DNA from: Bacillus suaedaesalsae
GTDB lineage: Bacteria; Bacillota; Bacilli; Bacillales; SA4
Assembly: GCF_016890225.1 (NCBI RefSeq)
Contig: NZ_JAFELM010000045.1
Location: 1 to 64,000, forward strand
Length of the DNA stretch: 64,000 bases
Reading direction: 5' to 3'
Part shown: one piece after another, positions 7,937 to 17,166 of the stretch
How the letters are laid out: each line of letters starts with the position of its first letter
Numbering within the stretch: position 1 is the first letter of the stretch
Notes under the pieces: model-generated
Database searches by the model: none
Told to the model about the DNA's origin: nothing
The model's input: the letters and a program-made list of their open reading frames with translations, nothing else
Translations under genes and position numbers: made by a program

Positions 7937-9176
7937 TAGAGGGCTTTTGAATAGCCTTCTTTTTTTGATTTTCTTTATAAAACACAAATAAAAATGAAAA
8001 TGCACCCGCCCATCTTATAATTGTAGAGATCGTCATCGCAAATTTCACATCATATAAGTCGAGTAGAAGGACTCCTATTTGAGGTGCGATACATCCCATC
8101 AAAGCAACCAGGAAGTTGTAATTTGCTAGTAGAGTAGTTCTATTTGTTTCTGGAGAAACGCTTAATAATTGGTTAAATAGTAACGTTACAGTTCCAGCCA
8201 CAAATACACCGGTCCATAAATTCACTGCAGTTAAGTAATACATATTTGTAGAAAGTATCGTTAAAAATGGAGCCGTACCTATTCCAATTGAAGCAATAAA
8301 TAACATGATAGTATTACCATAACGATCTGCAAACCTTCCCCACCATTTGTAACTAGCAATTTGAGATAATTGATTAGCAACAGTAAAAATACTAATCCAA
8401 AAGGCAGTAGCATGGGCATCATTAATTTGATAAATACTAAATAGTGGCCACGCCATTTGCCAACCAAAGTTAAATAAGGTTGCGCAAATTAGGAAATAGA
8501 AATATGGTTTATGTTTGTATATTTGGCTAAGTGCCTTTTTACTAAATGTCTTTTCTTTTTTGTTACTACTCGTAACTTCTTTATGCTTCATTAAGTAGTA
8601 AACCTCTAGTATTCCGAATAAAAAGCCTATAAGAAATATCCATTGATAGGGTGATGCTGAAGATTTACTAAATTCATTAAGTGTAATCCCTGTAGCAAAG
8701 GTTGCAATCATACCAACAATCGTTAATATTTGATTGCGTTCACTAAAAAATTTCCCTCTCCGATTCTCAGGGATCAAGTCCCCTATAAATGCTTGCCATG
8801 ATAATGTTGCGATTGCATTTGGGAAATTTAATAAAGCGATTACCGCAACTAAAATCCAGGCTTGATTTGTATACGGAATGAATGGGATCAGACTAATTAA
8901 CAATAAACCGAACCGAGCAGCAAAAATTGAATAGGCGGTGAAGGTTTTCTTTAATTCCAAACGACTGACCCAAATCGCACCTGGGATCATCGCCAAAAGC
9001 GTCATAAAGGAAGGCATTGAACTTATTAGTCCAACCTGAAAATTGGATGCCCCTATAACTTGAATAGCAAACAAGGGAATAAAGCTCATGATAAAGCTTT
9101 GGGAAATGGTAGAAGCAGCTCCATTCCAGATACTAAAACGTTCGTTTTTCTTAATGATGTCTAAAGAGTATCTCAT
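7926..9176 (-). CDS. Major facilitator superfamily transporter
   Basis: 416 residues with about twelve predicted membrane helices and a long cytoplasmic loop in the middle (KHKEVTSSNKKEKTFSKK). MFS-type loop motifs are seen between helices 2 and 3 and in LIPENRRGKFFSERN. The substrate is not apparent. It is preceded by a TTCCTTCTT/AAGGAAG site near 9180 and stands alone. Its 3' end overlaps the convergent 49-residue gene. Confidence 0.8.
   Translation of the reverse strand: MRYSLDIIKKNERFSIWNGAASTISQSFIMSFIPLFAIQVIGASNFQVGLISSMPSFMTLLAMIPGAIWVSRLELKKTFTAYSIFAARFGLLLISLIPFIPYTNQAWILVAVIALLNFPNAIATLSWQAFIGDLIPENRRGKFFSERNQILTIVGMIATFATGITLNEFSKSSASPYQWIFLIGFLFGILEVYYLMKHKEVTSSNKKEKTFSKKALSQIYKHKPYFYFLICATLFNFGWQMAWPLFSIYQINDAHATAFWISIFTVANQLSQIASYKWWGRFADRYGNTIMLFIASIGIGTAPFLTILSTNMYYLTAVNLWTGVFVAGTVTLLFNQLLSVSPETNRTTLLANYNFLVALMGCIAPQIGVLLLDLYDVKFAMTISTIIRWAGAFSFLFVFYKENQKKKAIQKPSITL
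7941..7967 (+). terminator. Terminator after the 49-aa gene
   Basis: GGGCT/AGCC arms with a run of T (7960-7966). It lies inside the 3' end of the converging MFS coding region. Confidence 0.55.
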
Positions 9177-9270
9177 CTCTCTTCCTTCCTTCTTTTCGGT
9201 TCTCGAAATGTTTCTAGAAGGAGTTTACTCCTGTATAGGAAAAGTTGCAATATATTTTTTCATCCAAATA

Positions 9271-9302
9271 AAAAAATGAGTAGAATGTCTACTCATTTTT
9301 AT
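9271..9302 (-). terminator. Terminator of yppG
   Basis: AAATGAGTAGA/TCTACTCATTT arms followed by seven T on the minus strand; it covers the yppG stop codon. Confidence 0.8.
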
Positions 9303-9703
9303 ACCTTCGTCTTAAACAACGCACCAACTTGTTTTACCATCCCATTAAGTTGGTTTACAGTATTCATCATTTGTCCTGCTGTACTCATCATTTTATTCAC
9401 ATCATACACACCATCTTTTGTTTTGAATTGATTCAATATCCCGTTAAAACCTGCATTTGGATTAGGTTTTGCTTTTTGTGCCTGAACAGGATATGGCATT
9501 TGAAAAGGTGTCATATTTTGGGTTTGTGGCCACATATAAGAATTTACTGTATTTGAATGCTGATTCATAGTTGGATAGGGTTGTTGGTAATATTGCTGAT
9601 TGAGATGTAACGGCTGATTTGAATGACCTTGATACGGATAATAGGAATTACTATTCATAAACGGGTTACGAACCATTCGTCTCTTTTCCTTTATGCCAAA
9701 CAT
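9299..9703 (-). CDS. yppG: YppG-like spore coat protein
   Basis: 134 residues. The first 90 are low-complexity and rich in Gln, Asn, Tyr, Pro and Met, like spore coat proteins. The C-terminal part (GILNQFKTKDGVYDVNKMMSTAGQMM...) is a conserved helix known from YppG and related coat proteins. AGGAGG lies about twelve bases before the ATG at 9703; an ATG nine codons later is possible. Gene order relative to yppF and yppE agrees with B. subtilis. Confidence 0.8.
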   Translation of the reverse strand: MFGIKEKRRMVRNPFMNSNSYYPYQGHSNQPLHLNQQYYQQPYPTMNQHSNTVNSYMWPQTQNMTPFQMPYPVQAQKAKPNPNAGFNGILNQFKTKDGVYDVNKMMSTAGQMMNTVNQLNGMVKQVGALFKTKV

Positions 9704-9891
9704 AAAAAATCATTCCTCCTAGGTTAATGTCTTGTTAGTAGCAGTTTATGAAAACTTTTAAAATTGGTGTTACTCTATTCCCTATGTAATTTATTGACTG
9801 GAATTGTCGGAAATTTCACTATTCTAATATCTAAAGAATCTTTATTTACATGGTAAGATGAAAACAAATTTAAATAGGGGGCTTGGTTTTG

Positions 9892-10089
9892 ATGAACATA
9901 GTGGATTTGAGAAATAGGTTTATTGCAGTGAGTAAACAGGAACCCGTTGATTCAATAGAACTTCTCCATTTTGCTAAATTATGCTACGTACGAGGAGATA
10001 TCCAAATTGTTGATTATAGAGAAGTTGTTAAACAATTAGAGCAAGAAAATAACTATACACCTGAAGGACTAGATCAGGCAAAACTCTAA
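9892..10089 (+). CDS. yppF: YppF-like protein
   Basis: 65 residues with the YppF pattern: MNIVDLRNRFIAVSKQEP, LLHFAKLCYVRGDI and REVVKQLEQE. The ATG at 9892 is chosen over in-frame TTG codons at 9883 and 9889 because AGGGGG is about eleven bases upstream. Function unknown. Divergent from yppG as in B. subtilis. Confidence 0.75.
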   Translation: MNIVDLRNRFIAVSKQEPVDSIELLHFAKLCYVRGDIQIVDYREVVKQLEQENNYTPEGLDQAKL

Positions 10090-10196
10090 CATTCATAATC
10101 ATGTTAAAAGTTACCTTTGTAAATTCACTCTTCTTAAAGCAAATTAATAAGGCTCTATATTGTTGAAGAGTAGACTTTGATTAAGGAGTGGATGGT

Positions 10197-10373
10197 ATGG
10201 GTCGTGGAAAAGCATTTCATCATCAAACAAAGGGACAAAACCGCGAGTTACCAAAGAGTGCAATCGAAGTGGCTCCTAAGCATGCGGATCATGTTGAATA
10301 TGCGATTGAACCTGTTGCGTCGGCTGACAGGGATGCGGTTTCCTTTCAAATTGTTAAAGAAACAGAGGAATAA
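10197..10373 (+). CDS. Small protein, possibly YfhD-like (58 aa)
   Basis: ATG at 10197 with AAGGAG eight bases upstream. The sequence begins MGRGKAFHHQTKGQNRELPK, basic and Gln/Asn rich, and continues with an acidic part (DHVEYAIEPVASADRDAV). The layout of a basic head and an acidic, Ala-rich end is reminiscent of the YfhD-type small Bacillus proteins; this is a weak call. A longer out-of-frame ORF (10177-10461) is a shadow. Confidence 0.55.
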   Translation: MGRGKAFHHQTKGQNRELPKSAIEVAPKHADHVEYAIEPVASADRDAVSFQIVKETEE

Positions 10374-10380
10374 TGATAAA

Positions 10381-10428
10381 AAACAAACTATGGTGTCCTA
10401 CAATCGTAGGACGTACCATAGTTTGTTT
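10381..10428. terminator. Bidirectional terminator, long stem
   Basis: AAACAAACTATGGT and ACCATAGTTTGTTT form a near-perfect stem with an inner GTCCTAC/GTAGGAC arm. It lies between the converging small gene and yppE. Confidence 0.85.
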
Positions 10429-10434
10429 GTTTTG

Positions 10435-10794
10435 TTAGTCATTCAATTTTTGTATGATTGACTCTAAAATATATTCGTTTGAACGGATCAATTCCTTAAA
10501 TCTCTTCGGTCTAGTATCAGGATAAAAAGCTTGTAGTGCAACTGTTGTTATATTCTCAATTGTATTTTCGATTTGGTTTGGGTGCAAGTACTTCGGACGC
10601 TCTTTTTTTATCCAAATATTCACTTGCTCATTCCATCGATTTGTTAGTTCAAACACTTGGTCTGCGTATGGTTTGACGACCGAATGGAAATCTGAAGGAA
10701 CATCCTCTTTCAAAGTGTTAGCAAAAATCTCCATTAGTTCTTTATTATATTGTAGTAAACGGACCGTGTCGTTTCGGATTAATTCTTTGTTCAT
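10435..10794 (-). CDS. yppE: YppE-like protein (DUF1798)
   Basis: 119 residues, entirely helical and soluble. It fits the YppE family (helical bundle) with TVRLLQYNKELMEIFANTL and KPYADQVFELTNRWNEQVNIW. Ribosome site AGGTG before the ATG. The position next to yppD, sspM and yppC agrees with B. subtilis. Function unknown. Confidence 0.8.
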   Translation of the reverse strand: MNKELIRNDTVRLLQYNKELMEIFANTLKEDVPSDFHSVVKPYADQVFELTNRWNEQVNIWIKKERPKYLHPNQIENTIENITTVALQAFYPDTRPKRFKELIRSNEYILESIIQKLND

Positions 10795-10858
10795 CTAATC
10801 ACCTATAGGTTAATGTATGAACTAATGATACTTCTTTCTATCATTTAATTCAAATAAA

Positions 10859-11089
10859 CTACCTACTAAATGCTAATTTTAATGAAGGAACTGTAGGAAT
10901 GGTCTTTGTTTTATTTTCAAGTCTTACTACCGAAGACTCCACAAATTTAATCTTTTCAAGCTGAGCTAGCTTGTGTTCATTTATTTCAATATCAATATGA
11001 GATTCCATTGTCGCTTCAATTTTATCAATACTTTTGATCACTTCATCAAATGCTTGTTCAATACGATCAATCGCTACTAAATTTCCCAC
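10859..11089 (-). CDS. yppD: YppD-position coiled-coil protein
   Basis: 76 residues with a GTG start eight bases after GGAGGG. Residues 5-60 are helical and heptad-like (EQAFDEVIKSIDKIEATMES). It sits between yppE and the sspM-like gene, where B. subtilis has yppD; the symbol rests on position and length rather than on recognised motifs. Confidence 0.6.
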   Translation of the reverse strand: MGNLVAIDRIEQAFDEVIKSIDKIEATMESHIDIEINEHKLAQLEKIKFVESSVVRLENKTKTIPTVPSLKLAFSR

Positions 11090-11288
11090 TAGAAATCCCT
11101 CCAGAAATTTTTATATGTTTTTCTATTTCCATACAATTTTCAAAGTACCTCCCTCTCTGACAAAACTAGTGCATATTCGTCAAAGAAAGTGGATTTCGGG
11201 ATTTTTTACAGCTCCAATCGACAAGAGATATTCATCTGAATGAAAATAAAAGTGATGTAAAAGCTATTACTACAAGGAGGTGCAATGA

Positions 11289-11396
11289 ATGGCAAAAAAT
11301 AAAGAAAAGAACTCGAAGCAAAATAAATCAGCTGAGGAAACAAAGGCTGGTTATGGTAATCCCAAATTAGAAGGTCCGAATCGTCCTTCTGTATAA
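11289..11396 (+). CDS. sspM: SspM-like small acid-soluble spore protein
   Basis: A 35-residue product that is basic, Lys/Asn/Gln rich, and ends in LEGPNRPSV, close to the LGGPNRPST ending of B. subtilis SspM. An AAGGAGG site precedes it; an out-of-frame ATG at 11285 reaches a stop after five codons. Position between yppD and yppC agrees with sspM. Such minor SASPs are made in the forespore. A terminator follows directly. Confidence 0.75.
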   Translation: MAKNKEKNSKQNKSAEETKAGYGNPKLEGPNRPSV

Positions 11397-11412
11397 TCCA
11401 TACTTAGAGAAA

Positions 11413-11438
11413 AGAGCAAGGACTTGACTCCTTGCCTT
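11413..11438. terminator. Terminator between sspM and yppC
   Basis: GCAAGGA/TCCTTGC stem followed by CTTTTATTTT on the plus strand and A-rich sequence on the other side. Confidence 0.8.
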
Positions 11439-12434
11439 TTATTTTGATTGAGAAGGATCTAGCTTATTTAAAGATAATAATTCTTGAAATTCTTGTTCCA
11501 TTAAAATACCAAGATGTAGTTGCTCCTGCTTTTCTCTATACCAATCTGTGATATGTATTTCATTTGTTATCTTAACTGGTTGCAACCATTCTCCAATCTT
11601 GTTATTTTGTTCAATCCATCCTTTGAAGTCATGCCTATGATGATGAATGACTGGAAACACATCACGTAATATCGGAGTATCTTGCTTTTTATGTTCTCCT
11701 AGGAAAACTTCATAGTCATGCCTTGAACCTGTATGGTCAACAGATATTGAGAATTCATGTATGCGAGAATACAGATCAGGATGAAATAATATCTTGGCTA
11801 GACTTTTTCCAAGCTTTATTCTAGAGGTTAGTTTTTTAAAATCGTGGACTGAACATCCATATAAATGTCCATCTCTCGTTGGAAAAAGTACCGTACTAAA
11901 ATGTAACCAATCCTGTAATAAAAATATCCACGTTTTGAATACTTTATGTTCATAAACAGGATGTTCGATAACAGGACGTTGAATTAGATTTTGTTCATTA
12001 ATAATGAGTGAGATCATTAATTTCTCTTCTCCGTTAATTTCCCAAAACTCTTTCCATTGTTTCTCCATAAAAGACGAAACAGAGAATTCCTGTAATAGAT
12101 GAAATAACCCCTTTCCGATTCTTTTAGACTCTTCATAAATACATAACTGAGGATAAGCATCAGAGAAAATCAACCAATTAGCTCGTTCATATGTTAAAAA
12201 TAATCGCATTCTAAATTGATTTGCCAGTATTCTAGGATACCATTCACCTTCTAAGTCACACATGTTCCACCCAGCATTTCTTGACACCATACTTGCTAAA
12301 AAAGACCACTTTATTTCCGGATTTCTCTCATAAAAGTCAGCATATGCATTTGTTCTTGTAATGTTATCTCTATTATTAATTATTGTGTTATTCCGAATTT
12401 TCTCCACTATCTCAATTTCTTCTTTTGTTAACAT
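11439..12434 (-). CDS. yppC: YppC-like protein (DUF2515)
   Basis: 331 residues, soluble, Trp-rich and helical (SFLASMVSRNAGWNMCDLEGEW; LTYERANWLIFSDAYPQL). It matches the DUF2515 family by length and by its position, divergent from recU as in B. subtilis. Function unknown. The intergenic 12435-12680 holds the divergent promoters, with no other recognisable element. Confidence 0.8.
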   Translation of the reverse strand: MLTKEEIEIVEKIRNNTIINNRDNITRTNAYADFYERNPEIKWSFLASMVSRNAGWNMCDLEGEWYPRILANQFRMRLFLTYERANWLIFSDAYPQLCIYEESKRIGKGLFHLLQEFSVSSFMEKQWKEFWEINGEEKLMISLIINEQNLIQRPVIEHPVYEHKVFKTWIFLLQDWLHFSTVLFPTRDGHLYGCSVHDFKKLTSRIKLGKSLAKILFHPDLYSRIHEFSISVDHTGSRHDYEVFLGEHKKQDTPILRDVFPVIHHHRHDFKGWIEQNNKIGEWLQPVKITNEIHITDWYREKQEQLHLGILMEQEFQELLSLNKLDPSQSK

Positions 12435-12680
12435 ATTGTGTCCACCTCATGATTATCCTTTACTAAAGCGCTCATATGTAAACGATTCTTAGATAGATAG
12501 AGACGGGTCAAAAGCATCAACTTATGTTTTCATATCTCTTTTCCCTACTTTTTTGGTATTATACATAATAGGATGTAAATACATCCACATAATGAAAGGC
12601 TCTACATACGAATAAATTATCATGTAACTTCCCAGTCTTTTATTTCGTCTATGTATTAGTGTCGTTACAAGGAGGTTCAT

Positions 12681-13283
12681 ATGTCCATTCGTTACCCAAA
12701 CGGAAAGGTGTATCAAGCCAGCACCACACCCAAAAAGGAAATGACTACAAAAAAAATATCATACAGTAATCGTGGAATGACCCTCGAAGAAGACTTAAAC
12801 GAAACGAATAGTTATTATTTAGAGAGGCAAATAGCGGTCATTCATAAAAAACCAACACCTGTACAGATCGTTAATGTCGATTATCCAAGTAGAAGTGCAG
12901 CAGTGATTAAGGAAGCTTATTTTAAACAAGCATCAACTACTGACTATAACGGAATTTATAGAGGCAGGTATATTGATTTCGAAGCTAAGGAAACTAAGAA
13001 TACAACATCTTTTCCCCTTCAAAACTTTCATCAACATCAAATTAGTCATATGAGACACGTTCTAGACCAAGAAGGAATTTGTTTTGTCATATTAAGATTT
13101 TCAATTACTGATGAAGTGTATTATCTAGAAGCCTCTCATTTACTTGAATTTTGGGACCGACTTTTGAATGGTGGAAGAAAATCGATTACAAAAAAAGAGA
13201 TTGAAGAATACGGACATAAAATACTGATTGGGTATCAACCTCGTATTCCCTACATTTCAATTCTCGACAAACTATATTTTTAA
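12681..13283 (+). CDS. recU: Holliday junction resolvase RecU
   Basis: 200 residues. RecU cuts four-way DNA junctions during recombinational repair and chromosome segregation. The catalytic region [26 protein letters not shown] is intact, including the Asp and the E-x-K pair. The N-terminal [14 protein letters not shown] and [12 protein letters not shown] are family features. Preceded by AAGGAGG. Next gene is ponA after 64 bases, the usual recU-ponA operon. Confidence 0.96.
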   Translation: MSIRYPNGKVYQASTTPKKEMTTKKISYSNRGMTLEEDLNETNSYYLERQIAVIHKKPTPVQIVNVDYPSRSAAVIKEAYFKQASTTDYNGIYRGRYIDFEAKETKNTTSFPLQNFHQHQISHMRHVLDQEGICFVILRFSITDEVYYLEASHLLEFWDRLLNGGRKSITKKEIEEYGHKILIGYQPRIPYISILDKLYF

Positions 13284-13347
13284 GGTTCACTAACAATCGA
13301 AGTTGAGAAAAACACTTATTTGTTAGTTAGAAAGGCAGGAATTTTCT

Positions 13348-15888
13348 ATGGCAGAAAATCGAACGAGATCAGAGCTTAGAGAAGCAAAGAAGAAAAATAA
13401 AAAAAGCAAAACTAAAGGAAATCATACTTTATTTAAAAAGATCTTACTTGCAGTACTTATACTTGGAGTAGTTGGGATGGTAGCAGGAGGGGTCACATTT
13501 TTTGCTGTTGTAAAAGATGCTCCCCCACTTGATGAGGCTCTCTTAAAAGATGGAGCATCATCAAAGCTATTCGATAAAGATGGAAATAAATTTGCAGAGG
13601 TTGGACTAGAGAAAAGGACACATGTAACCTATCAGGAAATACCAAAATTGATGGAACATGCTATCATTGCAGTAGAAGATGTACGGTTTTATGAACATAA
13701 TGGAATAGATGTAAAACGTTTAGTTGGTGCTGTTATCGCTAACGTACAAGATGGATTTGGAGCTGAGGGAGCAAGTACCATTACACAACAAGTTGTTAAG
13801 AACTCTTTCCTGACACCAGAGAAAACAATTGAACGTAAACTTCAAGAGCAATGGCTTGCTGTTCGACTTGAACAAAAATATTCAAAAGAACAAATCCTTG
13901 AGATGTATGTGAATAAAATTTATCTATCTAAAGTAAACTCTTACGGCCACGTATATGGTGTGGCAACTGCTGCAGAAGCTTATTACGGTAAAAAGTTAAA
14001 TGAACTGGAACTTCATGAAGCAGCCTTAATTGCGGGTATGCCTCAAAGTCCAAATAACTATAATCCATTTAACCATCCAGAAGCAGCAGAAAAAAGAAGA
14101 AACATTGTATTAACGTTAATGGCGAAACATGGATTTATTTCAAACGAAGATGCTGAAAAGGCAAAGAAAATACCTGTACAAGAATCACTAGTACAAACAA
14201 CGAAGGATCCAAATCCTTACGATGCCTTTATTGACCAGGTCATTAAAGAAGTTTCTGAGTTAGGAGATATAGATATTTCTACTGCTGGGTTAGAGATTCA
14301 TACAACGTTAGATCCTGCAGCACAAACTCACGTAGAAAAAGTACTTGAGTCCAATGAGATTGTAAAATTTCCAGAAACAGAAATTCAGGCTGGTATTGTA
14401 TTATTAGATACACAAACAGGTGAAATACGAGCAATTGGTGGTGGACGTAATTCCGAAGTTGCACGTGGATTTAACTTTGCAACTGCTATTGAACGTCAGC
14501 CTGGTTCAACAATCAAGCCAATTTTAGACTACGGTCCAGCCATTGAACACCTACAGTGGCCAACATATCAACAAATTGTAGATGAACCTTACAAATACGC
14601 TAGTGGTCAATCTGTACGAAATCACGACGGAAAATTCAAAGGACAAATGTCTATACGAGAAGCGCTCGCTGATTCAAGAAATATCCCTGCAATAAAAGCC
14701 ATGAAAGAAGTCGGCGCAGAACGTGCAGGGGAATTCGCTGAGAAACTTGGCATTTCGTTTAAAGGAGCTGTGCAAGAATCCTATGCTATCGGTGGATTTG
14801 ACGGTGTCTCCCCTATGCAGCTTGCTGGTGCATTTAGTGCATTCGGTAACCGAGGTCAGTATAATAAACCTCATACCGTAACGAAAGTTGTGTTTATGGA
14901 TGATACAGAGATAAGCTTAAAACCAGAACCAGTAAAAGCAATGAAAGAATCTACAGCTTTTATGGTTACTGACATGATGAAATCTGTTGTAACGTCTGGT
15001 ACGGGAAGAAGTGCCGCTGTATCTGGTCTTCCGATTGCAGGTAAAACAGGTACAACAAACTTTGATGCAAAAACAAAAGAAAAATTTAATATTAAATCTG
15101 GTGGAGTTCGCGATATTTGGTTTGCTGGCTATACCCCACTCTATACCGCTGCGGTTTGGACTGGATATGAAGAAACAACCGAAGAAAATTATATTCTAAG
15201 TTCTAAAGAGAAAGCCTTAGCGAAGGAAGTTTTCAGGTCTGTTATGGAGGAAGTCTCTAAAGGTAAAGAAACGCCTGACTTTAAAAAACCGAGCAGTGTG
15301 GTTCTAGTAGGGGTAGAAAAAGGTTCTAATCCACCTAAGCTACCGAGTGAATATACTCCAAAGGACCAAATTGTAAAAGAATATTTCATTAAAGGAACTG
15401 AACCAACTGAAGTATCCGAAACTTACAATAAGCTCGATGCTGTAAGTGGCTTAACGATCAATTACGATAACGAAAAAGGTGAAGTAACGTTAAAGTGGGA
15501 TTATCCAGAAGATAAACGCGAAGGCATCGTATTCGAGGTTCAAGCGTCAGTGGATGAAGGTCCATTTACACCAATAGGCACTGTGAAGGAATTAGGCTTA
15601 ATTATGAAAGATGCTATACCAGAAGCAATATACACATTCACAGTTACTGCACTGAGGGAAGAAGATTCTGAAAACCGAAGTGACCCAGCCCAAATTACAA
15701 TCACCATCCCAGCTAAAATTGAGGACGAAATTGACATTATCCCTGGTGACGATGATGATAACGAAGATGATGGTGGTGAAGATGATGGTGGAGATGACGG
15801 AAATGGTAACGGCAATGGTGATGGAAATGGCCAAGGAAATGACAATGGATTACCCATTGGAATAGGAGTAGTTTTACCTAAACGATAG
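13348..15888 (+). CDS. ponA: Penicillin-binding protein 1 (class A PBP)
   Basis: 846 residues; makes and cross-links peptidoglycan at the membrane. Order: basic cytoplasmic head, one membrane helix (about 32-55), glycosyltransferase GT51 (catalytic Glu110 in AVEDVRFYEHNG, then GASTITQQVVKN and KEQILEMYVNKIYL), transpeptidase with SxxK at Ser387, SRN at 443-445 and KTG at 566-568, then a fibronectin type III-like domain (about 700-790) and an Asp/Gly/Asn-rich tail of about 50 residues. Downstream partner of recU, followed by a terminator. Confidence 0.96.
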   Translation: MAENRTRSELREAKKKNKKSKTKGNHTLFKKILLAVLILGVVGMVAGGVTFFAVVKDAPPLDEALLKDGASSKLFDKDGNKFAEVGLEKRTHVTYQEIPKLMEHAIIAVEDVRFYEHNGIDVKRLVGAVIANVQDGFGAEGASTITQQVVKNSFLTPEKTIERKLQEQWLAVRLEQKYSKEQILEMYVNKIYLSKVNSYGHVYGVATAAEAYYGKKLNELELHEAALIAGMPQSPNNYNPFNHPEAAEKRRNIVLTLMAKHGFISNEDAEKAKKIPVQESLVQTTKDPNPYDAFIDQVIKEVSELGDIDISTAGLEIHTTLDPAAQTHVEKVLESNEIVKFPETEIQAGIVLLDTQTGEIRAIGGGRNSEVARGFNFATAIERQPGSTIKPILDYGPAIEHLQWPTYQQIVDEPYKYASGQSVRNHDGKFKGQMSIREALADSRNIPAIKAMKEVGAERAGEFAEKLGISFKGAVQESYAIGGFDGVSPMQLAGAFSAFGNRGQYNKPHTVTKVVFMDDTEISLKPEPVKAMKESTAFMVTDMMKSVVTSGTGRSAAVSGLPIAGKTGTTNFDAKTKEKFNIKSGGVRDIWFAGYTPLYTAAVWTGYEETTEENYILSSKEKALAKEVFRSVMEEVSKGKETPDFKKPSSVVLVGVEKGSNPPKLPSEYTPKDQIVKEYFIKGTEPTEVSETYNKLDAVSGLTINYDNEKGEVTLKWDYPEDKREGIVFEVQASVDEGPFTPIGTVKELGLIMKDAIPEAIYTFTVTALREEDSENRSDPAQITITIPAKIEDEIDIIPGDDDDNEDDGGEDDGGDDGNGNGNGDGNGQGNDNGLPIGIGVVLPKR

Positions 15889-15898
15889 AATTATTAAG

Positions 15899-15927
15899 CA
15901 ATGGCTAGTGAAATGCTAGCCATTTTT
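15899..15927 (+). terminator. Terminator of recU-ponA
   Basis: ATGGCTAG/CTAGCCAT stem and five T. Confidence 0.85.
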
Positions 15928-15933
15928 GTTTAC

Positions 15934-15981
15934 AAAAAAAGCTGTGATACAACAATAATGTTGTAATAACAGCTATTTTTT
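15934..15981 (-). terminator. Terminator of dnaD-nth-ypoC
   Basis: AGCTGTTATTACAAC on the minus strand pairs with its imperfect complement, followed by TTTTTTTGT. It overlaps the end of ypoC. Confidence 0.75.
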
Positions 15982-16491
15982 TTGCATGAAAATAGATTTA
16001 TGAAACTGTTTATTTAACTCATCAAATAACTGCGTTAATTGAATAAACGAATGATAATGATCTGGGGCATTTAAAATATAAGTTAAACGTTCAACGCAAT
16101 TTACTGGCTTAATTTTTAAATTGGTTATAGGTTCTTCAAGTTGATTAACAGATTGAACTGACTTTTCATTTGTCCAATATACTGCCATAAAGAATAATGA
16201 GATACAATTGAGAGCAATAGGTTTTGCTTCTTTTCTCTTTCTTGCACTAAATAGATCAGTTAATTTTTGCCTATCCTTTTCCCATTCCTTTAAGATAAAC
16301 GGTAAGCTCTCTTCACGAGATTCCCATGGCTTATAATGATTCGATTCAAATTGATCTAAAAGATCATATATAAATGGTGATTGTAACACATCCGATAATT
16401 GATTGTTATACTCAAATTCAATATTATTTGAAGAATAAAAAATGGAAGGATAATAGGTTGAAGGTAATGTAATATTAACTAATTGCTTCAA
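15973..16491 (-). CDS. ypoC: YpoC-like protein
   Basis: 172 residues, soluble, helical and Trp/Tyr rich. Recognised mainly by position after nth, as in B. subtilis. The start overlaps the end of nth by 17 bases, implying coupled translation. Function unknown. Confidence 0.75.
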   Translation of the reverse strand: MKQLVNITLPSTYYPSIFYSSNNIEFEYNNQLSDVLQSPFIYDLLDQFESNHYKPWESREESLPFILKEWEKDRQKLTDLFSARKRKEAKPIALNCISLFFMAVYWTNEKSVQSVNQLEEPITNLKIKPVNCVERLTYILNAPDHYHSFIQLTQLFDELNKQFHKSIFMQKK

Positions 16492-17143
16492 CGTTCTTTA
16501 CTCCCTTCATTCTCTTATGCCCTTCTCTACATAAGTCTAACAAAGGGCATTCCTTACAATTGGGATTTTGTGCTTTGCAATGATAACGCCCGAAGAAGAT
16601 TAAACGATGGTGCGTATCTGACCATTCTACTTTTGGAACTTTCTTCATTAGCGTCTTCTCTACCTCTAAGACAGAGTCTTTCCATTTACAGATACCTAAT
16701 CTCTTACTAACACGTTCAACATGTGTATCTACAGCAATTGCAGGTTCACCAAACGCGACGGATACTACTACGTTAGCTGTTTTTCTCCCAACACCAGGCA
16801 ATTTTGTTAATTCATCCCGATCTTTCGGTACGATTCCATCATACTCACTTAGTAGTAACTGACTTAGCTTTCGAATATTTTTTGCTTTATTACGAAATAA
16901 GCCAATTGAACGAATGTCATGTTGTAATTCTTCCTCTGTAACAGCTAAATAATCTTGTGGTGTTTTATATTTTTCAAACAAACCTTTTGTTACTTTATTT
17001 ACTAGTACATCCGTACATTGAGCAGATAATGCAACTGCAATTACTAATTCGAATGGATTCGAGTGATTGAGCTCACAATGCGCGTCTGGAAACATTTCTC
17101 CCATCGTATCTAACACATATCGAATTTGTTGTTTGTTTAACAT
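16475..17143 (-). CDS. nth: Endonuclease III (DNA glycosylase/AP lyase)
   Basis: 222 residues. Removes oxidised pyrimidines and nicks AP sites. Helix-hairpin-helix LPGVGRKTANVV carries the catalytic Lys, and the Asp is in AVDTHVERVSKRLG. The four-cysteine iron-sulfur loop CKAQNPNCKECPLLDLC is complete. Ribosome site GGGGTGAGGGG. Middle gene of dnaD-nth-ypoC, 23 bases after dnaD. Confidence 0.96.
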   Translation of the reverse strand: MLNKQQIRYVLDTMGEMFPDAHCELNHSNPFELVIAVALSAQCTDVLVNKVTKGLFEKYKTPQDYLAVTEEELQHDIRSIGLFRNKAKNIRKLSQLLLSEYDGIVPKDRDELTKLPGVGRKTANVVVSVAFGEPAIAVDTHVERVSKRLGICKWKDSVLEVEKTLMKKVPKVEWSDTHHRLIFFGRYHCKAQNPNCKECPLLDLCREGHKRMKGVKNVEAIS

Positions 17144-17166
17144 CCCCTCACCCCTTCAAACTAGCG

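Noticed and set aside
15540-15857. Long minus-strand ORFs opposite the ponA tail
   Set aside because: They result from the Asp/Gly/Asn-rich low-complexity tail, which reads as Ser/Pro on the other strand. No start signal.
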